In this document: one piece after another, positions 34,584 to 45,700 of the stretch
Layout: every line of letters begins with the position of its first letter
How positions within the stretch are numbered: position 1 is the first letter of the stretch
DNA from: Eutreptiella sp. 'Long Island Sound 2002'
Lineage: Eukaryota; Euglenozoa; Euglenophyceae; Eutreptiales; Eutreptiaceae
Assembly (NCBI GenBank): GCA_964036045.1
Contig: OZ038387.1
Span: forward strand, 18,065,420 to 18,129,419
Length of the DNA: 64,000 bases
Direction of reading: 5' to 3'
Translations under genes and position numbers: made by a program
The notes under the pieces: model-generated
The model's input: only the letters and a program-made list of their open reading frames with translations
What the model was told of the DNA's origin: nothing
The model's database searches: none

Positions 34584-34630
34584 TTCCCCTGTCAAGGACA
34601 GGGATCCTTCCCCTGTCAAGGACAGGGATC
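34584..34630 (+). repeat. Two tandem copies of a 23-24 bp unit containing a dyad
   Basis: CCCCTGTCAAGGACAGGG occurs twice; each copy holds the inverted repeat CCTGTC/GACAGG. Confidence 0.9.
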
Positions 34631-34804
34631 AAGGATGACAAAGAAGGAGCAACTTATATTCCTACCTTGAGTATATCTGCAGAGCGACCTGGGATCGCCA
34701 CGACTCATGTTTGGCCCTTGTCTTCTCACCTATGACAAGTTTTCTTTGCTCCAGGGACTTGCATGGGTGAGTCTAGTGATATTCTGATTTGCCCTATTAT
34801 CCTC

Positions 34805-35243
34805 CTAGTGGTACACGTCCGTTTGGCCCGTGGCGGTGAGTTGGCCGTGTTTTGTGGTGCGCCGTTGCAAGCCCTTTTGTATTAGTGCGTGCCGTAGACC
34901 CAGGATATGATTTGATAAATCCACCTCACCGCAGCCACTCCTGGTATGTCTTTTCCATATAATGCAGCCATTTACCCACCCTCCTATACCAAATACCGTC
35001 ATAGTGCTGGTCTCTCAGAACACTTTGGCCATATTGCAAGGTTTTCCATGACTCCCCACAGCCCCTCAAAGCTGGGATCATTGCCTCAGCAAGTTCAGAC
35101 TTAGGCGGCTCTATACGCACGTCCCAAAATTGCCACAGTTCCCAAATGGGTACCACCCCAAAACGGGGGCTAAAAAACCACTTTGGAAAATTGCACAATT
35201 GTGCTCTGCAGGGAACACCCCGAAAAACCTGTGAATTATCCAA
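34805..35243 (-). pseudogene. Coding-like fragment, unidentified
   Basis: Two overlapping minus-strand frames: one has RIEPPKSELAEAMIPALRG and WYRRVGKWLHYMEKTYQEW, the other continues with EVDLSNHILGLRHALIQKG. Together they look like one sequence broken by a frameshift near 34930. No family recognised, and chance cannot be ruled out. Confidence 0.25.
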
Positions 35244-35302
35244 AATGACTGTGTGTAGGCGGTACTACATGTGCCAGTCAAAAGTCATGTATTCCTTTCA
35301 AA

Positions 35303-37481
35303 TTTGGGCACTGCAGTGTCCATGCGAAGAAAAATCCAATTGTTCCATGTCATCCGCTGGTGCATTTCAAACCACATTGCAAAATGCAACCTAAAACATG
35401 AAGCAAGGATGACGACAGGCAAGCACATGCAAAACTCTGGTTTGTTTTTTGTTACAGCTGCTGCTGACCCAGTCACTGTGATTGTATGCGAAGCGTGAGA
35501 ACCAATGCACCACCAGTGCAGCCAGCAAGCAATGGAGGCGCCGCCAGTGCAGCCAATGCAATAATAAATGAGGGCAACAAGGCCTGCAAAAGAAATGGCG
35601 CAGCAGGGGTAAAAAAATGGCGAGTGGATGAATTTTGGCGCTGCAGCGCCCAAAATTACCAAAACATGAAAAATGGGACAAGTCCCACACCTGTGTGACA
35701 CAAGACACATGGCAGTGTGCAGTCCGCGCCCAAAACAAAGCAGAAAGTTACACCAAGCTTGCGACCCTATTGTGAAATGGGTCGTAACGTGTTGTTGTTG
35801 TTCTCATAGGCGCATGTACCGTGTATTGAAACGGAACTCTCACATTCATGTACCCAGTATGGGCTAAAATTTGACTTTCACTACTTTTGAGCACTGCAGT
35901 GCCCAAATTTTTAAAAACTTGGCAAATTTACCCGCTTCAATTCATTGTGGTGCATAGGTTTCTCAAAGGGCAAGAAAGGCCAACGCTTGTGCTTGCGTTG
36001 CGTTGGGTGGCATTCATGGTACCAAATATATCTTGGCTACGGAGAGACAGACAAACGGACAGGCAAGCAGACAAACAGACAGATAGACAGAGAGAGGCAT
36101 ACAGACAGTCTGACAGACACCCTGAGGGACGGACAGACAGGTAGACACATGGACACATAGACAGACGGACAGACCGACAGGCAAACAAACAAACAGACAG
36201 ACAGACAGATAGACACACAGACAGACAACGGACAGACAAACGGACGGACGGAGGGATAGACAGAGAGACACACAGATAGACACACTGGAGACAAATAGAC
36301 ATACAAAACAAGACAGACGAACGGATGGACATACGGACGGACGGAGAGATAGACACACTGTCTGTCCTCCTGCTACCACAATGCTGCTCCATCATGCATG
36401 TGGAGAACCTTGCAAAAAACATTGACAGCGTTCTGCCCAGACTATCATGGAAATGGGCTTTGGGTTCATTTGGGCACTGCAGTTCCCAAAATTTAGGAAA
36501 TCAATATTTTGAGGTCTCTAATGTCTTGTCCAGTGCATGCCTCATAGTCCGACCCCCTATAGCAAGCATTACCGGATCTCGCCATAATTCATGCTAGGTA
36601 TGTGGAATGTAATCGTCGACATGATCAAATACCCCCCTCTATTCTTCTTCGCCATTCGACGGTGAGGAAGTACACCCCGTATAAGTGTTGTGCTAGATCT
36701 TCAACACTTTGGCACCAATATTCTAGTAGGGGCATTGTCGGCTGATGCAATTTGGTCGTCTGGGTGTAGTGTAATGGTTGACATGATGAATGCCACCCCT
36801 CTCTAGAGCACCGCCGTGCCCGGTGATGAAGCAGACCTCTGTACAATTGTTGTGCCACTGGTCCAACACTTTCACACCGTTTTTTACCAGGGGCATTGAA
36901 GGCAGAGACAAACTTGGTTGTCTGTGCGGAGTCTTGCACCATCTACAGCCATTTTAAAAATAACAACCACAAATTGTGATGAAACACTTGAAAACACGAT
37001 TGACTCCGCGTTGGAAGACACCATATAGAGAACCGAATCCGCATCCACCTTCAATGCCCCTAGTAAAAAATGCGTGTGAAAGTGGTGGACCAATGGCATA
37101 ACACTTGTGCAGGAGTGTACCTCAGCACCGCGCAACGGTGGTGCACTGGAGAGTGGGGGTGTTCATCATATCAACCATTACACTACACACTGGCAACCAA
37201 ACTGCATCAACCAACAATGCCCCTACTAGAATACGTGTGCCAAAGTGTTGAAGATCAAGGCAACACCTATACGGGGTGTATTTCATCAACGTGGAATGGC
37301 GCAGTAGTTTAGAGGGGGGGATTTGATCACGTGGATGATTACATTGCACATATCTTGCACAACTGATGGCAAGACCCGGTAATGGTTGCTACAGGGGGTG
37401 AGACTTTGAGGCGGGCACCCGACATAGTACATTAGAAACCTCAAAATGTTGGTTTGTAATATTTTGGGAACTGCAGCTCCC
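35303..37481. repeat. Family of five GGGCACTGCAGTGCCC-type dyads
   Basis: Palindromes centred on CTGCAG, with flanking AAATTT/AAATTTT, occur near 35308, 35635, 35885, 36472 and 37466. Two of them are partners in the foldback element; the other three lie outside it. Confidence 0.75.
36037..36362 (+). repeat. GACA/GGAC-type simple repeat (left arm)
   Basis: An irregular run of CAGACAGA, CGGACGGA and CAAACA tetramer-like words of about 325 bases. Its inverted partner is at 37592-37910. Confidence 0.95.
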
Positions 37482-37591
37482 AAATGAACTCAAAACCCAT
37501 TTGCATGATAATGTGGGCGGAAGGAGGTCAATATTCTTTGCGCAACGTTGTGTAGATGCATGAGGGAGCAACCGTGTGGTAGTAGGAGGAC

Positions 37592-37910
37592 AGCCATTGT
37601 ACTTGTCTCTCCGTCTGTCCATGTGTCCGTCCGTCCGTCTGTCTTGTCTTGTCTGACAGTTTGTCTTCTGTGTTTCTGTCTTTGTGTCTCTCTGTCCCAC
37701 AGTCCGTCCGTCCAGTCGTCCGTCCGTCTGTATGTTGTCTGCCTGTATGTCTGCCTTTTTGTCTGTCTGTTTGTTTGCCTGTCAGTCTGTCCGTCCGTGT
37801 ATGTGTCTATCTGTTCGTCCGTTTGTCGGGGTGTCTATCGGACTGTCTCTTTGCTTGTCTTTGTCTATCTGTCTGTTTGTTTGTATGCCTGTCCGTTTGT
37901 CGGCATGTCC
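37592..37910 (-). repeat. GTCT/GTCC-type simple repeat (right arm)
   Basis: The inverted counterpart of 36037-36362, with many private substitutions. Confidence 0.95.
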
Positions 37911-38186
37911 ATTGCCAAAATATATTTGGTAACATGTATGCCACGCAATTGAACGCAAGCAGAAGCGTTGGCCTTCGTTGCCCTTGGTGGTATGGGGTGC
38001 AGCCAAGGAAGGATGGCCTAGGAACCCCCCCCTTCCTAGGGTTTTTCTACTCCTACACGTTACGACGGCACCCAAAGACTTTGAACACAAACACCACACC
38101 TTCAATGCACCTACTTTGGGGGACATTGGGTCCCGGGTCGGTGATGCCCAATTTTGGGGTGTTTTTGGAAACCCCGTTTTGGGCAA

Positions 38187-38242
38187 GAACCCCCCTAGGA
38201 ACCCCCCTTCCTAACCAAGAAGGGGGGTTCCTAGGGGGGTTC
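38187..38242. repeat. 24-bp perfect inverted repeat with 8-base loop
   Basis: 38187-38210 and 38219-38242 are exact reverse complements built from CCTAGGAACCCCCCTTC. A shorter version of the palindrome (CCTAGGAACCCC..CCTAGG) is at 38024-38041 and another half follows at 38251-38268. Confidence 0.95.
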
Positions 38243-38356
38243 CTGGGCAGGAACCCCCCCTTCCTAGACCCTTCCTATGACCCTTCCTGTCCCGAGGCAA
38301 TAGCACACAAATCCGTTTGCTGGGGCTTGAATCGCATTGTGCCACCACATTGATGT

Positions 38357-39660
38357 TGTCACTGGTCCACATGCCGCTTGCGTCGCTTGACAACGGCTGC
38401 ACCGCGGCCTTGCCGCGCCTCGTACAATTGCAAACCGACACTCAACGCATCGGTGTGCACCACGTGCCTCATTCCGAGGCGTGTGATGCGGGGTCGCCGA
38501 AGACACCAACCGCGCATCGAGTTTTTGAGATGCCGCTTGAACGGTTGGTTTCTGTATTCTGTCGGAATACTGCGAAAAATGTACAAACTGCCAAAGCGAC
38601 GGGCAAAATATGCGCTGTGAACACATGCCCAATGTACCCAAGGGGTCACACCCCATTGCAATTTACCCCAACACTCCCCTAAACGGTCACTCGCGGACTC
38701 CAATTCCTTGAGTTCGGCCTGTGTTAGCCAATCCCTTTTGCGCCAGAGCGCGTGCATTCGATGCATTGATAATAACACATGCTTCATCAATAGGAAAATT
38801 TTAACGCCACCAAAGGCCACGTCGGGTAGGTTGTCCCGCAATACGGCCACATCTTCTTCAAAAAACATTTTGCCACCTGTTATATCAAATTTTCTGGCCT
38901 TGGTTGGCCGGGGAGCCAAGGCTCAGCATGCGGAACGTTTTTCACCTCATCCAAAAGCTTGTGAAGCTCCAAAACCAAAGCTTTCCCTGCGTCCCTTGCG
39001 GCACGGGCAACGTCGGGTTCACCGTTTTCAATCAAATCTTTCAATGTTTCATTGACTCGCTTAACAATTGCGTTCGCAATACGACATGACCCATGCTCCA
39101 CGTCACCAACGCGGTTGCATGGGCCAATTGCCCTCAAAAAAGAGCCCCACCTGCATTGGGCTGGTACAGAATTGGCACGTGCCAAGGAATCAATGCAATG
39201 GCAGCCTACCCAACATTTCCCCTTGTGATAATTGGCCGAAAGCATGGCCTTGCCATCACCTGTCAGGGCACATACACTGGGGATGCGATTCCCCAAGTGC
39301 CAAACATCCACAGTGGACAAAACATCCAAAACATCCTGATTAAGGTTTGCCTTAGTGTCAATGGCCCGGAGACAATGCGTGTCATCCGGTCCGTCCAGCG
39401 CCCACCACGTCGCCCAGCGTCGCACGTCGCCTACAGCTGCTACACCATGTGACCAAACGGTCACGTGGATGTCGCACTTGGTGGCCGAGGTCTGCCACAG
39501 TGGCATCTGCGCAAATGATAATCAAAAGCCGGTCTTGACGAGGGATGTGAAAGGTACCGCACGCCCTACTCAACGTCAGCTGGCTTTGCACTACTTCAAG
39601 GAGTTGACATACAGCGGCAGATCGGCGCGATACCACCCCCGATGAAACCTCTAGGGCCGT
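38357..39660 (-). pseudogene. Broken DDE-type DNA transposase, KDZ-like in layout
   Basis: Three minus-strand frames in succession: the first holds RLLIIICADAT (candidate first Asp), the second WQTSATKCDIHVTVW, then IPSVCALTGDGKAML and CWVGCHCID (candidate second Asp followed by a Cys/His pair), and the third FRSIPTEYRNQPFKRHLKN (candidate Glu). This order and the Cys/His pair after the second Asp resemble KDZ-superfamily transposases of animals, fungi and algae; that similarity is from memory of the family, not a search. Frame changes near 39490 and 38900 break it, unless they are introns. The last frame ends with a TGA near 38357. No terminal repeats were found. Confidence 0.5.
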
Positions 39661-39807
39661 CGCGACATATGGCAGCAGTTTGCTACGCCCACGGGGGGGA
39701 CGTCTCCTCGCTTTTAGACGCGACTCCCCCTCCAAGTAGAAGTGGGCCGAAGGCCCCCAGGGGGGGGGGGGGGGCATTGGAGGGGGGGGTTCAGGGAGGG
39801 GCGATGG

Positions 39808-39885
39808 GGGCCATGAGGCAACGGAAACTGGGCTTGCATACGCCCCCGTGTCACAGGCGCATGGTCATAACCACATTGTTCAGTG
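39808..39885 (-). mobile_element. tRNA-derived short element, family C, copy 1
   Basis: GGCCATGAGGCAACGGAAAC to CATAACCACATTGTTCAGTG. On the minus strand GTGGTTATGACC followed by GCGCCTGTGACAC looks like a tRNA D-arm and anticodon arm. Other copies: 41451-41520 (diverged) and 57443-57520. Confidence 0.65.
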
Positions 39886-40618
39886 TTTTGCTTGCTACAC
39901 TGCAGCGTAGACCAGTACTGTACCACACCAGGTGGTTGCTGACTGTGCATAGGCACTGGTCCTCTGGACATTTAGGTCAGCTCGCACCCACCACCCACCC
40001 ACAGTGCCGGTTAGTCTCTAACCCTTGCCCTGCAGGTCGTGACCCTGTCATGCACTTGCTCTCTGGCTCGTGAGGACGTGTCATACTCAATCCTCAGGGG
40101 CGCAATGGCGCCTTGGATGGCGCAAAGGCGTCTCGGCATTTCAGTATGTGCTCCGTCTGTCAGGCAATTCAACAAATCATTGCTGTTTGGCGTGTGGCGC
40201 ATACCATTTCAGCTCCCCACCATGCATGCGCATGCCGCCCACACATTCTTGCCTACTTGCTTCCGTCATCCTCACTTGGGCCGCACTCTCGCCGCCCCAG
40301 TCTTGCTTCGGCTGTTCAACACGTGACAACGTGTCGACCCTGTGGCTCAGGGGCGCTACGGCACCCTGCTTTTTCATTTCTTGACATTTCTCGGCTGTCC
40401 CGTGCCGCCGTGGCGTCCCTTTTTCCTTGGTCAGCTCGAACCCACCCTGATCACCTCGAACCCTGGTCAGCTCGAACCCACCACCTCCCTTTGCGCCGGT
40501 TAGCCCCGGTCTCTCGCTCTGTGGGTCTCTCTCCTACTCTCTCCCTTCCATTCTCTCTTGCCCTCCCCTTCTCTTTCTCTCCTGTTGCACCTCTCTGTTC
40601 CTTTCCCACTGTGCTCTA

Positions 40619-40690
40619 CCCTCTCTCTCTCTCTCTCTCTCTCTGTTTCTCTCTCCCTCTCTCTCGCGCCCTCTCTCTCGCGCCCAAAAA
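40619..40690 (+). repeat. (CT)n microsatellite
   Basis: CT-rich tract with about 11 pure units and interrupted CTCTCTC segments after it. Confidence 0.95.
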
Positions 40691-40720
40691 GGGGGGTTCG
40701 GGTTGTTCGGTGCATCTCTA

Positions 40721-40793
40721 TCCCCCCCGGGGTTCGAACCATCCTCCACGGGACAGAAGAGGTGTGGTGTATCCACTGGGCCACAACGATGGG
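40721..40793 (-). repeat. tRNA-like sequence
   Basis: On the minus strand GTGGCCCAGTGGATACACCAC (a good D-arm with A box) is followed by GGTTCGAACCCC (B box). The anticodon stem is poor. Probably a tRNA-derived repeat. Confidence 0.5.
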
Positions 40794-40850
40794 TTATCTG
40801 CACCATGGCACCATGCGCTCCACTCTTCTTCTCCTTTTTGTCACCCCCTG

Positions 40851-41300
40851 TCATGCGTATCTTCTGTCGCATGGGGGTGTGTTCAGCAGTGTGTAGAGGA
40901 ACCGCACAGCGTCCCCGGGTACCGGGTCCGCCTGCCTGAAGAGCGTTCTTTGGTACAATCGCAAGAGGTCCGCTCGGCCCGCCAGCCATACATGCATGCA
41001 ATCGCCAATTCTGCTTACCAAGGAGGGCACTGCTCTGTGTCCTTCTGCCGTCGGACAGTGGAGGATCGCCTCCCACTGGAACGGGTGCCACTTGTCTGCA
41101 CTTTTGGGTCGCCACTGGACCTGCATGTTCGCCAGAGCCTGGGTCTTCAGGGTCCAGTTGATCTGGACCATCACCAAGTAGAGCTCCTGATTGCTCATCT
41201 GCAGTGGTTCCCCATGGTTGTCCACAATCTCACAGTGCATCCTGGTGCCATGTGGTTGGTCCAGTCGGAGCCAGATCTGCTGATTGCGGGCCCAGGCCAT
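40851..41300 (-). CDS. Hypothetical protein ORF, 149 codons
   Basis: ATG 41298-41300 to TGA. The open frame extends at least 18 codons upstream into a C-rich tract, so this may be the last exon of a longer gene (acceptor-like CCCCAACCCCAG near 41380). The product has even, non-repetitive composition: MHCEIVDNHGEPLQMSNQEL, VQINWTLKTQAL, ADKWHPFQWEAI, RADLLRLYQRTLF. No domain recognised. It sits between two family C elements in the same orientation. Confidence 0.4.
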   Translation of the reverse strand: MAWARNQQIWLRLDQPHGTRMHCEIVDNHGEPLQMSNQELYLVMVQINWTLKTQALANMQVQWRPKSADKWHPFQWEAILHCPTAEGHRAVPSLVSRIGDCMHVWLAGRADLLRLYQRTLFRQADPVPGDAVRFLYTLLNTPPCDRRYA

Positions 41301-41450
41301 TGTGGTCAGTTCTGCTTCAACTGCTTGCAGTCCTTCGCTCGCTCGGGGGGGGCGGTTGGGAGGGTCGGCTGGGGTTGGGGGGCGGTCGGGAGGGTCGGCT
41401 GGGGGGGGGGGGGTCCAGGTGGGGCGGTTTGGGGTGGTGGGTTGGGGGGC

Positions 41451-41520
41451 GGGCCATGAAGCAACGGATACTTGGCTACGGAACGCCCCCGTGTCACAGG
41501 CGACCGGTCATTGCCACGCA
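41451..41520 (-). mobile_element. tRNA-derived short element, family C, copy 2 (diverged)
   Basis: GGGCCATGAAGCAACGGA then CGCCCCCGTGTCACAGGCG, about 75 percent like the 39.8 kb copy. Confidence 0.6.
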
Positions 41521-41702
41521 AAGTTCAATCAGTTCCTCGTATTGTGCATTAATCACGACTGGAACGTTCCTTTATGTACCTGCTCACAGGTCTGCTCTGC
41601 TTACGAAACACCAATACTATAGCACCTCAAAATCGTCTACCTCAAGCGATTCTCAACATGAAGATCTCAACTTCGATATCATTGCACCTTGACATAATGT
41701 AA

Positions 41703-41888
41703 TATCATGCCTTCCGAGTTCCCCCGGCTGGAGACCCACAAGTGAAGCTTAAAAGCGTTGCAGAGGCTCTACAGTGCTCCCCGACACTCATTCGGTCTTG
41801 GGGAATCCAACAGCGGGCCATAGGAAGCTTTACGCCCCTGCCCAAACGTCAGCGACACTCAGAGAGAGCGAAGGCTGATAGGCCATAA
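41703..41888 (+). CDS. Short coding-like frame with a helix-turn-helix look, no ATG
   Basis: 62 codons between two TAA stops. Reads VKLKSVAEALQCSPTLIRSW, which fits the pattern of a transposase or recombinase helix-turn-helix (helix, turn at QCSP, recognition helix with IRSW), followed by a basic tail. It lacks a start codon, so it would have to be an exon or a remnant. Confidence 0.3.
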   Translation, partial: YHAFRVPPAGDPQVKLKSVAEALQCSPTLIRSWGIQQRAIGSFTPLPKRQRHSERAKADRP

Positions 41889-42108
41889 AGGTGGTTTGCT
41901 GAAACGTACAGACGTCCACCACCGCCTGTCGTACAACCATAAGTTCTTCACGTCAGTGCATGCATGTGCAGTTCAATCACACAGGCTCCATGTGTCCCCT
42001 TCTCGGTTGGGGTGCTCCACTATCTATGTACATTACCAGAAAAATCAAGGGGCGTGGCAAACGCATGTGTGCCATGTGGCTGTGTGTATGGGGTATCCCA
42101 TCGCGGGT

Positions 42109-42185
42109 GAGGTGCCCCGTGCTTCAGTGGAAGCAGCCTGGACTCCAGCTTCGCTGGTCCCAGGTTCGAATCCCGCTGCCCGGGT
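42109..42185 (+). repeat. tRNA-like sequence
   Basis: CGTGCTTCAGTGGAAGCA (D-arm with A box) and GGTTCGAATCCCG (B box) on the plus strand, 36 bases apart. The acceptor stem is not evident. Confidence 0.5.
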
Positions 42186-42444
42186 TGCCAGAAGCGGATC
42201 AAGCGGAGCGGCAGCTCGGGCAAAGGCATGCAACGGGTGGGGTGGCAGCCTCCCATCGGGCGTGGGCGGTGGCGGGGCGCACTGCTGCAGGCGCCTGGGC
42301 ACATTTTTCTAATTGATGGTTGTAAAAGGGGGAGCTGTAGCAGCTCAGTGGGGAAAAAATAGTTAAGGCCAGTGAGAAAAAATAGAAAGCAACGGGAGGG
42401 GCCCCAGTCCCCGATCGGGCGAAGCCGGTGGGGGGGAGCACTGC

Positions 42445-42518
42445 TACAGGCCGGGTTCGAACCGGAGATCTATGTGACGACAGTCGACGATGTTAACCAC
42501 TACACCACACTGCCTCCC
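42445..42518 (-). repeat. tRNA-like sequence, closest to tRNA-Asp type
   Basis: On the minus strand GGTGTAGTGGTTAACATC, then CGACTGTCGTC (possible GTC anticodon loop), then CCGGTTCGAACCCGG, a perfect T arm. The anticodon stem is imperfect. It is the best of the tRNA-like sequences; either a tRNA-derived SINE head or a decayed gene. Confidence 0.5.
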
Positions 42519-42757
42519 ATACTGTCTATGTGGGGGGACACGTTCAAAACTTGCACCATTGAGTCAAGCTCGGCGGCAGTGGTTCTGCGCCGTCACTTGG
42601 CGGGGGGGTGAGCGTGGGCATGCAGTAATCACAACCCGGTTGTGCTGACGTCTGAGCTGAACTCGACGTCCCGTACATGATCGTGACTAGACACAATAGT
42701 CGTACAGGCCTATGGTTCCGTGCCGCTGCATGTTCATTCAGACATGGGAGAAGGCCT

Positions 42758-45700
42758 CTACATCTCAAAACAGCCAGAGTCCGGGGTGGTACGTGACTCT
42801 GGTGGGGAGTGCCCTGAGCAATGAGTGTCACAAATCGAGCAGTGCCAGAAATTGGGCGTGTCTGGCGCCGGAGGCGATGCTGGTTGCCGCGGTGAGTATA
42901 CGGGCTGTCTGTTGGAACGTGCCGGCATGCTGGGTGAGTACATGGTTGTTCCGTGTGAGTGTATGTCCACTGAGGCGGGGCTTGACGGCACCGGGCTAGG
43001 CGTGTTGAAATGCCTGCGTTTGGTTGGCCGCGGGGCCGAATGGTTTTCACTCCCTGATACCGTGAGTAGACTGTCGTGCGAGGCCTGAGACTGAATGTAA
43101 TCCTCTGTGGAGGCGAAAGACACGGTGGTCTCGAAGAGAGAGCCACTCTGGTGACTTACAGGTTCATCCATGAGACATAGGTCCAGCTCATTCAAAAGCA
43201 GGCGGGCGGGTGTATCTCTGCACAATGGGGAGGCACTGACCGGTACTCTAATAGGTGTCACGAGGGGTGTCACCATGTTGTGTGTATCTGACTGTGTGCC
43301 TGACATGGGAGCGGACGGTGTCGCACACGGCGGTGTCGAGGGTTCTTGCACCACTGGGGGTGGGGGTGAACCTGCTCGTTCTGCGGGCTCGGGGGGGGAT
43401 GGGTGCTTGTGTGAAAAAATGATCACTTTGCTGTGGTTCGCTTCCGTGCTTGCCCTGCCCTCCTCTCCGTCCCCGGGGGGTTCAGGGTATAGCGGGTTTT
43501 GTTGCCGTCCCCATTCTGCCAAATCATTGGCACGTTCATTACCCTCTATCTGCACATGAGATGGGACCTTGTACCAACTCGGTATACCTTGGTGGCCCGC
43601 GATGAGCTGTAGCAACTCTTCCCATAGCTCGGGGTGTAGTATGGGGCCGTGTGATCCGTGCCAGCCACGGATTTTCCAGATTCGCGCTGCGCCGGTGGCT
43701 CCCAGGTAGACCAAGGCAGAGTCTGTCATCAGGGCCAAGTTTGCTTGTGGGAAAATTTTTAGCCCCTGTGTCACTGCGTACACCTCAGTAGCATTATTTG
43801 TTTGAGGCAGGTGGGCAGGCATAGGTGCCCCTAGATCCAGTGTGTTCGGCACATGTACTCCGTATCCACCAGTATACCCTATGGGCAGGACCCTTTCTGA
43901 TGAGCCGTCCGTATATATCTGGGTCAGCCCTTGTGCCACGATTCCCTCCAGTTGGGAGGCAAATTCTTGCTTTGCAGCCAGTTTCCTGGCCATCTTGGCG
44001 TTATTGCCCGTGCGTCGTGGCCTCGGCAAATTAGCAGAACAGGAGAGGTTGGGGTGCACCAACTTACCCTCTTCCAAAAGCTGCAGGATGCAGTCCGTAA
44101 ATATACTTAGCTCAGCAGTGGGCAGCCACCTCAGAGGGTATTGTTGCCAAGTAGCTAGTTTTTTCACCCAGCCAGTCAGGAAGTTTTCCCACGTGACGGT
44201 GAAACCCTTAATCCGGGCTGATGTTCGCAGACCCCAGTTGACCACGATGGCCGACCAGGCCAGAAGTCCTGGCGCAGTACTCAGGCTAAGAGAGGGGGTA
44301 TCCCAGACCAATGCGGACACAGAAGAGATGGGGTTGCCTTCAATCACAATGGGCGCATACGCCTTGTTGATGCAGTCAAAAGCTATTTTCAAAAAGCGGC
44401 AGTCCGTGCAGAGATGCTTGTGGGTTTCAGGCACCCCATCGATAGGGCAGTTGGCCTGTCCCGGGTTCATTCTTGCTTGGCGTTGTCCCGTCGGGAGTTT
44501 ACGCCATAATGCCCTGTAAAGGAAATGCCTGTCCGTGTCTGGTAACTGTAGGGCCATGAGGGCCTTCCATGTGTCCCTGGATTGTCTGGTGCAGAAATTG
44601 TTCGGCTTGGCTAGCTCCCTGGACACAGCCGAGGATTGCCAATGGAACCAAAAGCTTGGCACATGATGTACTGCAGGGGGGGAACTGCGCAGTAATAACA
44701 GCTTTCGCTTGTGCAATCGATACACAGATTTCCACGTGTGTGGCAGTGCTTCGCACAATTCCGGACTCTGGACGATGTCTCTGAGAAATAGCACATTTTT
44801 ACGAATCAGCGATGGGGAGTAGTAGGTCCTGCCTGACGACTTCGCAAACAAGCGATTGTGCCACAGTGGTAGCAGGGCCGGTTCTATTGCTGGCAGAGTG
44901 GGTGAAGCCAAATTCATGGTGACTGAGTATGCCTTGGCGGCATAGGCCATGGTAGGCATGGTGCTGTAAGGAACCGGTCCCATGCTGAAGAAAGGAAGGG
45001 TTGCCGAGGTGCAGTGCACTCCGTATCTCTGGGCCCAGTGTTTGAAGGGAACGGCTAGGATGTTGGAAATTGTCGCTGGTTCTTTGACGTACTGCAAAAA
45101 CATGGAGGCGTGTTGCCACATCAAAAAAGATTTCGGGGGCATGAGTGAGAAACCCCCTTCCGATACAGGTAGCCCCAGGATGGGGAGAGTGATGCCCCAC
45201 GGGTTCAATTTGAGTGCAATGCGGTACACGTCCGCCAGTTGGGCACAGATCGCCTTTGTGGGGAAGATGACGCGTGCTGGTACCGTCAGTACAGGCAATA
45301 TCCATTGTTTGAGTAGTTCTATGCGTTGCTGGAGTGTCAGTCCCCATTCTTGCATGCGCACCGCTCGGTGGAGAGCCTTTTGCAGTGCCGGAGCAAATGA
45401 CTCTTCGGGTGTCGCATTGCCTAACAGTACCCCAAGGTATTTAGCGGATGGTTTGATGGCAATCGGGAGAGAGTTGATGAGTGATTTGTGATGCAGGTTC
45501 CATGTGCCTTTCAACAGAATTGCCGACTTGTCGAAATTGACCCTGAGCCCCGTGATCCTGGTGAAGAGAGCAAGCTCGTGCAGAACTCCATGAATCAATT
45601 TCACACAGAGATGCTGGGGAAAAGGTAGTATAATCAGTAAATCGTCTGCATACAGAAGTGAGCGGATGTCGTGGTTCAGTAAGCGCAAATGGGCAATTAT

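Larger units (their letters stand above)
35955..37998. mobile_element. Foldback element of about 2 kb with arms of about 950 bp
   Basis: 35955-36910 and 37043-37998 are imperfect inverted copies (paired coordinates sum to about 73952), e.g. ACCAAATATATCTTGGC at 36021 against GCCAAAATATATTTGGT at 37914. Only about 130 bases separate the arms. Each arm has a 320-base GACA/GTCT-type repeat and a protein-neutral remainder. Identity varies by region, so the element is older than the one at 4.4 kb. No coding capacity for transposition was recognised. Confidence 0.8.

Noticed and set aside
36014-36422. Long SVCLSVCLSV-type ORFs
   Set aside because: Translation of the GACA/GTCT simple repeat.
36030-37910. 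CRISPR-like array
   Set aside because: The repeats are tetramer-based and irregular, without constant spacers; the genome is eukaryotic.
42442-42518. Functional tRNA-Asp gene
   Set aside because: The T arm is perfect, but the anticodon and acceptor stems do not pair properly.
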